Position numbers and translations under genes: made by a program. From contig NC_088301.1 in NCBI RefSeq assembly GCF_032854445.1, positions 4,639,703 through 4,703,702 of the forward strand: a DNA stretch of 64,000 nucleotides. Reading direction: 5' to 3'. The notes below the pieces were generated by a model. That model saw only the letters and a program-made list of their open reading frames with translations. It was not told the origin of the DNA and ran no database searches. This document shows, one piece after another, positions 23,401-32,250 of this stretch. The DNA comes from Liolophura sinensis. Taxonomy: Eukaryota > Mollusca > Polyplacophora > Chitonida > Chitonidae. Within the stretch, counting starts at the first letter, position 1, and each line of letters starts with the position of its first letter.

Positions 23401-24689
23401 GTCCACAGGACAATATTGGATTTGTCTGTTTCTTATTTCTTTGTTCCGGGAGCAGGATGTACATGTAGGCTCTGCATCATGACAATGTTGAGCAATTCCA
23501 ACCGTGCGTTACTGTCCTGGCACTTAACAAGGAATGTCTCGATTACCCCGTTCTCATTGTGTGTGGGCCCTTGGGGGCAAAAAGTGGTCAGTGACATTCC
23601 TGTGGCTAAGACTACTTGTCTTGCCCCAATATGGCTTCGTTGGTTACCTCCGGGCGATCTGATTTATTCCACTTGTAGATTGACTACTGTGGTAAATGTG
23701 AAAAGTCATTCAGTACTGGTATGGTGGTAAAGAGCAAATAGACAATTACATACTCTCCTGTTATTGTAGGGTTGTATGACAGTTGGTGATGTTAGGAAAA
23801 TATTCCGAGAAAGCTCACATTTGATTGGTCACCGTGAGTGTATGATGGCAGGTGTTTCTGCTCTGAAGGGGTAAGTACTCCGCGAATATACCTGTTTTGA
23901 GGGTAAATATACCTAGTTTGGGTACAAATTACCTTCTGCATGCATGTGGTGGGAATATTTATTTGGTGTGGGCCAGAGTGGGGGTTGCAGCAAAGATACC
24001 TGATTTGTGGACTTGTTACCTTGTTCATGTATACAGGGAAAAGACACCTGGAATATAGTCTAATTATACCTGGATGGGGAACAGATATGTCTTGTTTGGG
24101 TTAAATATACCTGGTACGCAGACTGATTACCTGCTTCAGGGACAAATATACCTGGAATTTGAACAGATATGTCTGGTTTAAGCAAATATACCTGATTTGG
24201 GTGCAAGTATACCTGGTTTGTGAACAGATATTCCAGGCGTAAGCAAATACACCTAGTTTGGGAGCAGGTTTACCAGGCGTAAGCAAATATACCTGGTTTG
24301 GGAGCAGGTATACAAGGTGTAAGCAGATATACCTGGTCTGGGTGCAGATATACGCGGTTTGGGTACAGATATACCTGGTTTGGGTGCAAATTTGGACCAG
24401 ATCAACGTGATTTAAGCAAATATATTTGCTGAGGGTTGAACACAAACAATATGTAAATCAGTATAGCTTGGCCAAGACATCACATTTAGCCTAAAGGTCT
24501 TGCATCGCCAATGTCAAGACTCAACCATTCAGCATTTATTTTGTTTGTCTTTGGGAAGGATTCAAGCAATCAACTAACCGTCTTGTTGTTTACAGGGATG
24601 GTGTGGATGAGGGTATTGATTGGCTGGTTCAGGCTGTACAACGTAACAACATTCACCGTCCTCCCACGCAGAAAGACATCACCCGATAG
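17330..24689 (+). CDS. ARFRP1: ARFRP1, ADP-ribosylation factor-related protein 1 (Arf-like GTPase), complete, 7 coding exons
   Basis: Small GTPase of the Arf/Arl family. The family member is known to act at the trans-Golgi network, where its GTP form recruits ARL1 and thereby golgins. Exons: 17330-17422, 18925-19012, 19626-19708, 20733-20814, 22769-22839, 23770-23870, 24596-24689 (stop TAG at 24687). All introns are GT-AG; phases are 0, 1, 0, 1, 0, 2. The product is 203 residues (human about 201). Visible motifs: P-loop GLDNAGKT (24-31), switch 1 TTTVGLN (54-60), WDLGGQE (74-80, catalytic Gln79), NKQD (134-137), SAL (169-171), and the family-typical FWDLGGQEELQSLWDKYYAE. The N-terminus MYALLSGL has no Gly2, so no myristoylation, as in ARFRP1/yeast Arl3. 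An in-frame ATG at 17300 would add ten residues; the 17330 ATG is chosen because it matches the family start. Introns 2, 3, 4 and 6 each carry a different minisatellite. Confidence 0.97.
17558..17803 (-). mobile_element. SINE-1 family copy in ARFRP1 intron 1, nearly full length, minus strand
   Basis: Reversed tail GTATTTATTTGATTGGTGTT, then AAGAATATTTCACTCATATG, GTGGGAGGAAAG, AACCAGCATGAACTGGACTT and the reversed tRNA-like head (GTCGTGCTAACC) at about 17787. It is diverged by substitutions and small indels. The open frame that runs on from exon 1 into it (to 17722) is intron read-through. Confidence 0.85.
18528..18650 (+). mobile_element. SINE-1 family copy in ARFRP1 intron 1, 5'-truncated
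   Basis: CAGGCTCTGCCCGGTTTCCT, then AATGCTGGCTGGCGTC, AAGTGAAATATTCTTGAGTA and CACCAATCAGATAAATAAAA mark the SINE-1 3' half. Orientation is opposite to the other copy in this intron. Confidence 0.87.
18925..19012 (+). CDS. ARFRP1: ARFRP1 coding exon 2
   Basis: Acceptor TTTTATTTTCAG at 18913-18924, then 29 codons plus one base. It encodes TYLEQTKTKFNKKYKAMNLS and the switch 1 part KVTTTVGLN. Donor GTAGGG at 19013. Confidence 0.96.
19070..19330. repeat. 12-bp minisatellite in ARFRP1 intron 2
   Basis: About 21 copies of a 12-bp module (GATGTGTGAATT, GATGTGTGGAAG, GATATGTGAATG variants). The array is stop-free in one frame (19032-19400), giving a Met/Cys/Glu-rich open frame that is an artefact. 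It begins about 60 bp after the exon 2 donor. Confidence 0.93.
19626..19708 (+). CDS. ARFRP1: ARFRP1 coding exon 3
   Basis: Acceptor TTTTCTGTTACAG ending at 19625. With the last base of exon 2 it reads IGKIDIG and then STRLNFWDLGGQEELQSLWD-K, the G3 region. Donor GTCAGA at 19709, weaker than consensus. Confidence 0.96.
19918..20732 (+). repeat. 35-bp minisatellite made of copies of the intron 3 splice acceptor of ARFRP1
   Basis: About 23 tandem units, each a pyrimidine tract (CTTCCTTCTTTACCTTGTCT) then GTTACAG or GTTGCAG and TATTCTGA/TACCCTGA. The last unit is the real acceptor of exon 4: its intronic part is the same as consensus units and the exon begins TACT where units have TACC or TATT. 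One unit has lost the AG (TTACAT, near 20035) and one is shorter (near 20220). If an upstream unit were used, one or two extra units (35 or 70 nt) would shift the frame, and three would run into a TGA in the unit. Confidence 0.95.
20733..20814 (+). CDS. ARFRP1: ARFRP1 coding exon 4
   Basis: Begins directly after the acceptor array. It encodes YYAESHAVIYIVDSSDRERI then RESKQAF, plus one base; donor GTAAGG at 20815. The family counterpart has YYAECHGVIYVIDS. Confidence 0.96.
21274..22558. repeat. 23-bp minisatellite in ARFRP1 intron 4, ~55 copies
   Basis: The unit starts AGCAGCGTAATGCTGTG and ends TAGTGT; 23 bp (AGCAGC at 21274 and 21297). Variants alternate GCGTAATGG, GCATAATGCC and GTGTAATGC. 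23 is not a multiple of three, so a reading frame repeats every 69 nt; minus-strand open frames of about 300 codons (21212-22280) with Tyr/His/Thr/Leu-rich products are artefacts of stop-free units. Confidence 0.95.
22605..22768 (+). repeat. tandem partial copies of the intron 4/exon 5 boundary of ARFRP1 (67-bp period)
   Basis: The acceptor and first ~39-45 bases of exon 5 occur three times, exon starts 22635, 22702 and 22769, exactly 67 bp apart. Copies 1 and 2 have a TTCTTTTCCC(C)AG acceptor and then ACTTGCTGAT-ACAAATGAAG, but break off after the codons for a DLLITNEALGGLPL-like peptide. Only the third continues to the NKQD motif. Copies 1 and 2 share CTGGGTGGACTGCCA, while the real exon has CTAGCTGGAGTACCA, so the two decoys are closer to each other. 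Confidence 0.93.
22769..22839 (+). CDS. ARFRP1: ARFRP1 coding exon 5
   Basis: Acceptor TTTTCCTCAG; completes the Asp codon begun in exon 4 and reads LLITNEALAGVPLLMLANKQ then DLE, with the G4 motif NKQD. Donor GTAATA at 22840. Two partial copies of its 5' half lie just upstream. Intron 5 (22840-23769) holds no array or SINE that I can see. Confidence 0.96.
23770..23870 (+). CDS. ARFRP1: ARFRP1 coding exon 6
   Basis: Acceptor TGTTATTGTAG; reads GCMTVGDVRKIFRESSHLIG then HRECMMAGVSALK, ending with two bases of a Gly codon. SAL is the G5 motif. Donor GTAAGT at 23871. Confidence 0.96.
23880..24445. repeat. ~21-bp minisatellite in ARFRP1 intron 6
   Basis: A degenerate module such as GATATACCTGGTTTGGGTACA repeats with 20-22-bp spacing; some modules carry AGGCGTAAGCAAATA. 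It occupies most of the 725-bp intron. A minus-strand frame (24101-24445) with TQTRYIC repeats is an artefact. Confidence 0.9.
24596..24689 (+). CDS. ARFRP1: ARFRP1 coding exon 7 with stop
   Basis: Acceptor TTGTTTACAG; completes Gly173 and reads DGVDEGIDWLVQAVQRNNIH then RPPTQKDITR and TAG. This matches the conserved C-terminus of the family (GI-W, V-RN-HRPP, DIT). Confidence 0.96.
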
Positions 24690-25510
24690 TTCCAGCATTC
24701 CCTGAACATCAGGGAGGGGTTCTCATTCCCGGGACTCAGACAAAATTCTGACTTCCACAATTTCTCAACCTTTTCGCATATGAAAGAGCAACTTTCAATG
24801 GAGTTTATGCACATTTTGGATACAAAACTACATTGGCTGGATTGGCCTATTTCGAAGCTTCACATAAAGTTCAATTTTATCAGCGTACACAGAATAATAT
24901 TTTCAGAATATGTCTGAACGCCTTGCAAACATGCGAAAAGGTTGAAGAATGTCATGCTTGTAGCTGTTCACCAATCAGCTTGTTTTGCCATGTACAGCTC
25001 CAGGGGAGTTGGGCATTGGCTGTGGTTCGCCAGACACATGTACAACTCCAGGGGAGTCGGGCATTGGCTGTGGTTCACCAGACACATGTACAGCTCCAGA
25101 GGGGTCGGGCATTGGCTGTGGTTCGCCAGACACATGTACAGCTCCAGGGGAGTCGGGCATTGGCTGTGGTTCGCCAGACACATGTACAGCTCCAGGGGAG
25201 TCGGGCATTGGCTGTGGTTCGCCAGACACATGTACAACTCCAGGGGAGTCGGGCATTGGCTGTGGTTCGCCAGACACATGTACAGCTCCAGGGGAGTCGG
25301 GCATTGGCTGTGGTTCGCCAGACACATGTACAGCTCCAGGGGAGTCGGGCATTGGCTGTGGTTCGCCAGACACATGTACAGTACATGCAGCAGTCACAGT
25401 GCTTTTCTCGGATCATTCTCTCCATCTACATGTATGTACAGTACGCCATCATGAAAACATGATATTTTTGACTATGAATTGTTCTATTTATTAAATTGTA
25501 TCTGGTGAGG
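24690..25510 (+). other. probable ARFRP1 3' untranslated region
   Basis: Follows the stop codon. The nearest poly(A)-signal-like hexamer I see is ATTAAA at 25490-25495, followed by a GT-rich stretch (TTGTATCTGGTGAGG). If that signal is used, the 48-bp minisatellite is transcribed in the 3' UTR. The end is inferred. Confidence 0.35.
24989..25383. repeat. 48-bp minisatellite, 8 near-identical copies
   Basis: TGTACA marks each unit at 24991, 25039, 25087, 25135, 25183, 25231, 25279 and 25327, exactly 48 bp apart, with a final TGTACA at 25375. The unit contains GCTCCAGGGGAGTCGGGCAT and GGCTGTGGTTCGCCAGACAC. Copies differ by only a few substitutions. Having no stop in any frame and a length divisible by three, the array is open in all six frames. 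Confidence 0.97.
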
Positions 25511-25602
25511 ATGGATCAGACCATATAATGTAAGCGATGTAAAGTTTCCCCATGAGCAAGTTGTGCATTTTACCTAGTTTTGAAAGTTCTATTGATCTTA
25601 GA

Positions 25603-25962
25603 CCGCTTCGGTGGCATAATGGTTAGAACATCCACCTCGAAGTCTGGAGACCCGGGATCAAATTTTGGTCGGGTCATACCAAAGACTTTAAAAATGGTTT
25701 TTGTTGCTGCATCGCTTGGAACTCAGCACTGAGGGCTTAAAGCTAGGAAACAGGACTTGTTGGTCTGGTGTCAGTATGATGTGACAGGGTGGGGTGTCAT
25801 GTGTGGTGTGATAGGCATGATGCTTCTGTGGCGGAAGCACTTTGGCATGGACTCGGCCCTACTCAAGGAGACACGTTAAAATGTACACAGAAGTAATGAC
25901 TCTTTGTCATCATATGACTGAAAAATTGTTAAGTACGGCATAAAACCCCAAGCATTCATTCA
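25603..25962 (+). mobile_element. SINE-2 family, complete copy with 16-bp target site duplication
   Basis: tRNA-derived head with A-box-like TGGCATAATGGTTAGAA and B-box-like GGGATCAAATTTTGGTC, a body with GGAAACAGGACTTGTTGGTC, TGTGACAGGGTGGGGTGTCA and GGCATGGACTCGGCCCTACT, and a 3' end with GTACGGCATAAAACCCCAAG and a CATTCATTCATT tail. It is flanked by perfect repeats TTCTATTGATCTTAGA at 25587-25602 and 25963-25978, so it is probably a recent insertion. Confidence 0.93.
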
Positions 25963-25978
25963 TTCTATTGATCTTAGA

Positions 25979-27955
25979 AAGGGGTTTTGCTTTGAAGTTT
26001 GGGTGATATCCTACTGAAGATGTGTTCGTTTCAGCACCAAAAGTCATATATTATGACATTTATTTGCCTCTAAAAAGTGACCTTTTGGGGCAAATGTTTA
26101 GGTCATTATAGATATGGAAATGCCACTTATGGGTTTGTTAAACGATCTCTTTAGGTTGTTCTGCCAGTCGGTCAGTCGGTTTTCATTGCCTCTTGTTCAA
26201 CATGAACCATACATATATCAAGTGGCCTGAGGGCAAGATAACATTGTTATTTTCTGAGATGTTGAAGCTGGTGCAAATTTGTTCTTGTTAAACTGTGTAA
26301 GTGGTGTAACGTTTACTGAAAAGGTCAAAATGTAAATAGGCAAATGTGCGACTGAGAGAGACAAGTACTGATTGTTCATGCATATTCAAAGCAGGAATTC
26401 ATGTGTATCTATGGTGCCCTATTAACTACCTGAATGTCTTTTTTTTAATGAGTGACCAAGTTTTTAGTGTTGAATTATGGAGATAAATTTTGCAAGTCTT
26501 CCTTTTGGTATGGGACATTTTAAAATCTCTGAATTCAATAATTCCCAGCGCCCTGAAAACTAGATGTTGACTTAAACAAAGATTAGAAAATGTCTTATTC
26601 TCCAAGGTTCATGTGAATACATGTGAATGTAAATTATACATGTGAATGTAAATTTTTGTATATACAACAAGGATTTATGGCATATATGTCTTATACATTC
26701 ATGTACAGATATATAATTATGTATTATATTCTAGTGGCTAAGGGAGGTAACTCAGAGATTACATTCTCCGGACTAAGGGAGATAACTAAGGCTATCTTCT
26801 ATGTCAATGCAAGAAGGTGAAACATAAGTTTGCTTCATGGAGGCTAAAGTAGTGCGATTGAAACTGAACATTGTTTCTAATAACACCATGCTACATGTAT
26901 TTAATGATTTTTAGCTCGCCTAGAAGTACAGGCATAGCTAATGGCATTACTTACTCCCATATTGTGTCAGTGTCCAACAACAGGGTAAGCAATGTTCTAG
27001 TGAATATCAGGGATGGTTGTTGACGCTCCATCGTTGATACTTTGTATGTATGTTAATTACCGTAAATGACTACATTCCTGAGTTCGCGTCTCTTTTCTGC
27101 ATTTAAATCCTTATTGAGGTAAATGTTTAAGTACTTTATGTTTTGAGCTCTTTACGTTTTGAGCTGAAGTCTTGCATTCGTGTGTCTCCTATGGGTGAGC
27201 TCTTTCGTAGCCTTGGTACCCAGTCTGAGTTAACACAACTGCTTTGTCATGGTTTGCATTTTGTCTAGTCTGTCCTCCTATTTATGTTGGTTAATGGTTG
27301 GGTTAACTATGTCAGTATTCCCTGCATTAGGTATGTGCTTTGTGAATGGGTAGGCCCACCTTGCTGTAATGCATGTGTAGTTGTCTCTAAACACTGTGTA
27401 TTAAATCATATAATTGTAGAAACATTGGTAACTTAGTAAAGCATTGCAAGTCAGGTTGTGAAAACACACTCTTCCGTGGCAGAACAGTTTGCTAGTTGTC
27501 TTCAAGCACCTGCATTGACCACTTTTATAGCGGTCTGCATTCAGAGTGAGCAGGTCTTAGTTAAAAGAAAAGACAACACCAGAACACATGCATATATGCA
27601 TTGATGAAGTGTAAGGTAAGCAGATTAAGGAATACATACCATTTTATTTTTGTGATGTCACTTTTAACCAATCAAGCGCAAGTTATTTTTGTAAATGGGG
27701 AAGACATACAGCTGCTTCCACTGATGTCACTGGCACTGTTTTGCCTGTGAGCCATATAGGTGTGGGATACCACGTTGTGTTTCTGGTTCCTCTGACATGG
27801 TGTATCACATGGCCTCTAATCTAATGATCATAGATTAAAAGTTGATTAACCACATGTCACAATAGAATGGCTGTGAATGTTAAAGCCTGTTTCCATCTCT
27901 CTTTTGTCCGAAATAACTGAGGTTAGATTATTTCTTGTCTTTTTTTAAAGGACGT
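25979..27955. other. intergenic stretch, nothing recognised
   Basis: Single-copy-looking AT-rich DNA downstream of ARFRP1. No conserved exon, array or RNA gene recognised. Confidence 0.4.
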
Positions 27956-28243
27956 GGGGCCTCCGTGGCCAAAGGAGTGGGGGGGGGGGGGGCGGGGGTA
28001 GAATGCCAGTGCAGCGCAATGACCAAGGAGCCTCCCACCAATGCGGTTGTTGTGAGTTCAAGTCCAGCTCATGCTGGCTTCCTCTCTAGCTGTACGTTGG
28101 AAGGGCTGCCAGCAACCTCTAGATGGTTGTGATTTTCCTGCGGGCGCTGCCTGCTTTCCTCCCACCACCATGCTTGCCGCCGTTGTGCAAGTGAAATATT
28201 CTTCAGTACTGCATTGAAACACCTATCAAATAAATAAATAAGT
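27956..28243 (+). mobile_element. SINE-1 family copy, near full length, with G-run insertion
   Basis: Head GGGGCCTCCGTGGCCAAAGG, CAGCGCAATGACC, B-box-like GTTGTGAGTTCAAGTCCAGC, then CTCATGCTGGCTTCCTCTCT, the TTTCCTCCCACCACCATGCT block, AAGTGAAATATTCTTCAGTA and CAAATAAATAAATAAG. A run of about 13 G plus a C-G patch at 27980-28000 interrupts the tRNA-like head between the A and B boxes. Confidence 0.9.
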
Positions 28244-28609
28244 AAAGAAATCGATGAAGTGTGGCGCACATACAAAGATTAATGACTTTAGCCTGTTGCA
28301 TGGACTGGCAGTATTATGCTCTAGGTGGAAATTCCTCCTCCAAGTCTAGTCACTGAGCCATTATGATTGGTATAAAAGGATTGGTTGTACATGAAGTATT
28401 GCTAGATGAGGGATTTGACAGTGGCATAGCAAGTTCACATTTCTTTTCATTCATGTATTGTAGTTGAAAAAGAACCTGATTTATGTTTGTAAATAACCAT
28501 GGAAAATAAAAACAGACAGGTTATGAAGCCTGTTTTCTTGTCATGATGCCATGAAGATTTTGTTGCTGCCATTGTTTAATTCAGTAGGGATCTTTCCACT
28601 TGAACTTTA

Positions 28610-28893
28610 ACCACTTTGGCTGCCTAATTTTAAGAGCATCTGCCACAATGCCGGGTGAGATGGGATCAAATCCTGGTCAGGACAAGGCTTTAAAAGTGGT
28701 ACCGATACTTGTGGTTCTCTCAGCACCAAGAATTCAAAGGAAGGAAACAGGACTAGTTGGCCTGGTGTCACTATAATGTGACAAGGTGGGGCATATTTCA
28801 GTGATGGCAGCATGGACTTGAAGTATATACACAAACCTAATGACTCCTAGGAGAATTGTCAAATGGGATGAGAAAACCCAAACATAAATACAT
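28610..28893 (+). mobile_element. SINE-2 family copy, diverged
   Basis: Follows the 25.6-kb element: GGGATCAAATCCTGGTCAGG (B box), AAGGAAACAGGACTAGTTGG, CCTGGTGTCACTATAATGTG, GGCAGCATGGACTTG, CTAATGACTCC and GAAAACCCAAACATAAATA. It is shorter near the 3' end and well diverged. Confidence 0.8.
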
Positions 28894-29789
28894 ACCAGTA
28901 CCTAATCTGTTTTGCTCTTAACTGTCAAACATCACACTTGTGTATGTCTGCAGTTAAAGCGTTAATAATTTAGTGAGTCATGCAATGTAACCTTGAGTCT
29001 GGTGTGTTCATTTTTGCACAGGTTAAGAATGCCAGATTATGTAACGAGATGGGTGTAACGGTGTACCGCGCTGGCTACATAGAACTATTTCACTTATATA
29101 GGGACAACACTATATTACATTTTGGTGTTATGGGTGGGTTGGGTGGGTTGTGTGGTTACGGAGCAGGTTGGGGTGTGGTGCATTTGGGAGGTGTCAACAC
29201 AGTTGTTGGCTTAGTGTAATGCCACAGACCTGGGTACATTGTACATGCACGGGCTAGGAGTTTTTTAATTGCCAAGGTAACACATGTACAGGACCAGTTC
29301 ATGCGCCAACCGGTTTGATACATGAAAAAGTTAAACTGAAACTTTGGTTAAACTGAAACTTTGGTTAAACTGAAACTCTGGTCCACACCAGACTCAGTAA
29401 GGTTACAATGCATGACTCACTAAATTATTAACTTTACTGATTTATGTCCTCAATGATCTACATACATTCTGGCTGTCAACAACAACAACATGTCATGATG
29501 GCGGTTACAATCATGCTGGACTAGGGTACCTATGCATTTGGCTTGACATGTTTGTTTTCTACATTTCATTGTATACATCATGCTTTTTTAGCCGTTTCAT
29601 AAAATATTGGTCTGAGTTTATTTGATTGTGCATGTTGTCATTTATTCACTGAAAAACAATGCTACTTCCATAAACAATGCTACTAACAATGTTCTTCCCA
29701 TGATATGGCTGCTATACAGCTGAGGGGTAGCAACACCATGATCAGATGACAGAAACCTGCTCCTTGATTGGTCAGCTAAAAAGATGGGT
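28894..29789. other. intergenic stretch, nothing recognised
   Basis: No gene. A GT-rich patch lies at about 29128-29205 and a short triplicated phrase (TTAAACTGAAACTTTGG) at about 29330-29385. Confidence 0.4.
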
Positions 29790-31320
29790 TTATTGATGGA
29801 CGAGATCTCCTCACTGGTTCATAATTTATTGGTGGAGGCGGAGCCCTCACTGGTTCATGTTTTACTGGTGGAAGAGGGGTCCTCACTGGTGCACGGTTTA
29901 TTTGTGGAGGGGGGTCCTCACTGGTCCATGATTTATTGGTGGAGGAGGGGGTCCTCACTGGTGCATGGTTTATTGGTGGAGGAGGGGGTCCTCACTGGTG
30001 CATGGTTTATTGGTGGAGGAGGGGGTCCTCACTGGTGCATGGTTTATTGGTGGAGGAGGGGTCCTCACTGGTCCATGATTTATTGGTGGAGGAGAGGGTT
30101 CTTGCTGGTTCATAATTTATTGGTGGAGGAGAGGGTTCTTGCTGGTTCATAATTTATTGGTGGAGGAGGGGGTCTTCACTGGAGCATGGTTTAATGGAGG
30201 AGGGGGGGGGGGGTCCTCACTGGTGCATGGTTTATTGGTGGAGGAGGGGCCCTCAATGGTGCATGGTTTATTGGTGCAGGAGGTCCCCAGCAGTTCATTA
30301 TTTATTGGTGGAGGAGGGGGTCCTCAATGGTGCATGGTTTATTGGTGGAGGGGGTCCTCACTGGTGCATGTTTTATTGCGGGAGGAGGGGGTCCTCATTG
30401 GTGCATGGTTTATTGGTGGAGGAGGGGATCCTCACTGGTTCATATTTTATTGGTGGAGGGGATCCTCACTGGTTCATATTTTATTGGTGGAGGAGGGGAT
30501 CCTCACTGGTGCATGGTTTATTGGTGGAGGAGGGGGTCCTCATTGGTGCATGGTTTATTGGTGGAGGAGGGGATCCTCACTGGTTCATATTTTATTGGTG
30601 GAGGGGATCCTCACTGGTTCATATTTTATTGGTGGAGGAGGGGGTCCTCACTGGTGCATGGTTTATTGGTGGAAGAGGGGATCCTCATTGGTGCATGGTT
30701 TATTGGTGGAGGAGGGGATCCTCACTGGTTCATATTTTATTGGTGGAGGGGATCCTCACTGGTTCATATTTTATTGGTGGAGGAGGGGATCCTCACTGGT
30801 GCATGGTTTATTGGTGGAGGAGGGGATCCTCACTGGTGCATGGTTTATTGGTGGAGGAGGGGGTCCTCATTGGTGCATGGTTTATTGGTGGAGGAGGGGA
30901 TCCTCACTGGTTCATATTTTATTGGTGGAGGGGATCCTCACTGGTTCATATTTTATTGGTGGAGGAGGGGGTCCTCACTGGTGCATGGTTTATTGGTGGA
31001 AGAGGGGATCCTCATTGGTGCATGGTTTATTGGTGGAGGAGGGGATCCTCACTGGTTCATATTTTATTGATGGAGGGGATCCTCACTGGTTCATATTTTA
31101 TTGGTGGAGGAGGGGGTCCTCACTGGTGCATGGTTTATTGGTGGAAGAGGGGATCCTCATTGGTGCATGGTTTATTGGTGGAGGAGGGGATCCTCACTGG
31201 TTCATATTTTATTGGTGGAGGGGATCCTCACTGGTTCATATTTTATTGGTGGAGGAGGGGGTCCTCACTGGTTCATGTTTTATTGGTGGAAGAGGGGATC
31301 CTCACTGGTGGATGGTTTAT
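29790..31320. repeat. 37-bp minisatellite with higher-order structure
   Basis: The unit reads CTCACTGGTGCATGGTTTAT then TGGTGGAGGAGGGGGTC, 37 bp, with 33-35-bp variants (GGAGGGGATCCTCACTGGTT type). A marker pair of short units recurs near 30437, 30583, 30728, 30908, 31053 and 31199, i.e. mostly every 145-146 bp (four units) and once 180 bp (five units). A G run lies at about 30198-30211. The long plus-strand open frames across it (up to 464 codons, 30139-31533) are array artefacts. Confidence 0.95.
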
Positions 31321-31430
31321 AAGGTCAATATTCAACCATCCCCGACACATGGAAAAACAATATATCGTGAAATGACCCAATATCAAATTGAAGCATTTTC
31401 TGAAGTAATTAAAATACTCAGTGGAATGAG

Positions 31431-32247
31431 ATCCTGGAGAAGGACGACATCAATGAAGCACTTTCATCATTTCACTCATTATTTACAAACATTTACAATG
31501 AGCATTTTCCAGTTATATCACTTCGCTCACTAGAACACAGAATATTTACCAAAAATAACCACTTGATCCCAATGGAACATATCGCTATCCAACTTTCAGA
31601 AACATACTTATTAAACTAATATCGAGATCAAGAAAAGAATACTGTGAGTGTAAATTTGATAAGGTAATTAACGACATAAAAGGGACATGGAAAGGTTTGA
31701 ACGAACTCTTAAAATGAAATAAAGGTGACATACCAACAAATTTTACTGAAGAACACAATCCATTTCTGTACTACCTGCTATCAGCAAGATCGTAGAAAAA
31801 TTAGTTTCGGCCAAGAAACAGCGCAAATTCAGCTTAGTTACTTTCACTGACCTGTCCAAAGTTTTTGACACAGTAAACCATATAATGCTACAAAAACTAC
31901 ATTATGGCTGTCCGGATATAACGAACGACTGGTTCTAGAGTTATCTGTCCAACAGGTCACAATGTGTTTCCTATGGAGAGGCCATCTTGCCCAAGTCTCT
32001 AGTTGACTGTGGAGTGCCCCTTAATAGGACCACTACTGTTCTAGTCTATACAAATGACATACTAGTGAACTCCTGGTCTCTTCTCATCTTTATTCTTTTT
32101 GCCAATGACACCAGCCTTCATTCTTCTGGTTACAACATTCAGGAAATTATTGATACTATGACAGGTGAGCTGGAGTCAGTTCAGTGGTTGCTCCATGACA
32201 ATAAACTTTTATTAAATATTAATAAAACTAAATGCATGACCATTTAA
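31431..32247 (+). mobile_element. non-LTR retrotransposon (LINE) reverse transcriptase remnant, inactive
   Basis: Translated in shifting frames, the segment follows the linker and RT order of a non-LTR retrotransposon: DDINEALSSFHSLFTNIYNE, later SRSRKEYCECKFDKVI and GTWKGLNELL, then TDLSKVFDTVNH (RT motif DLSKAFDTVNH), SYLSNRSQCVSYG, CGVP, and ILFANDTSLHSS with DNKLLLNINKTKCM. It is dead: at least four in-frame stops, frameshifts, a deletion before the Y-N-DI motif, and the catalytic F-A-D-D changed to F-A-N-D. It abuts the 37-bp minisatellite on its left. The exact clade (Jockey/CR1/RTE-like) cannot be set from this fragment. Confidence 0.85.
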
Positions 32248-32250
32248 CCA

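Noticed and set aside
24833-25494. Six overlapping open frames of 116-209 codons
   Set aside because: The 48-bp array is stop-free in all six frames, which no coding constraint would produce.
29784-31533. Plus-strand open frames of up to 464 codons with Trp/Gly-rich repeats
   Set aside because: They follow the stop-free 37-bp array in more than one frame at once; no start context, splice signal or family supports a gene.
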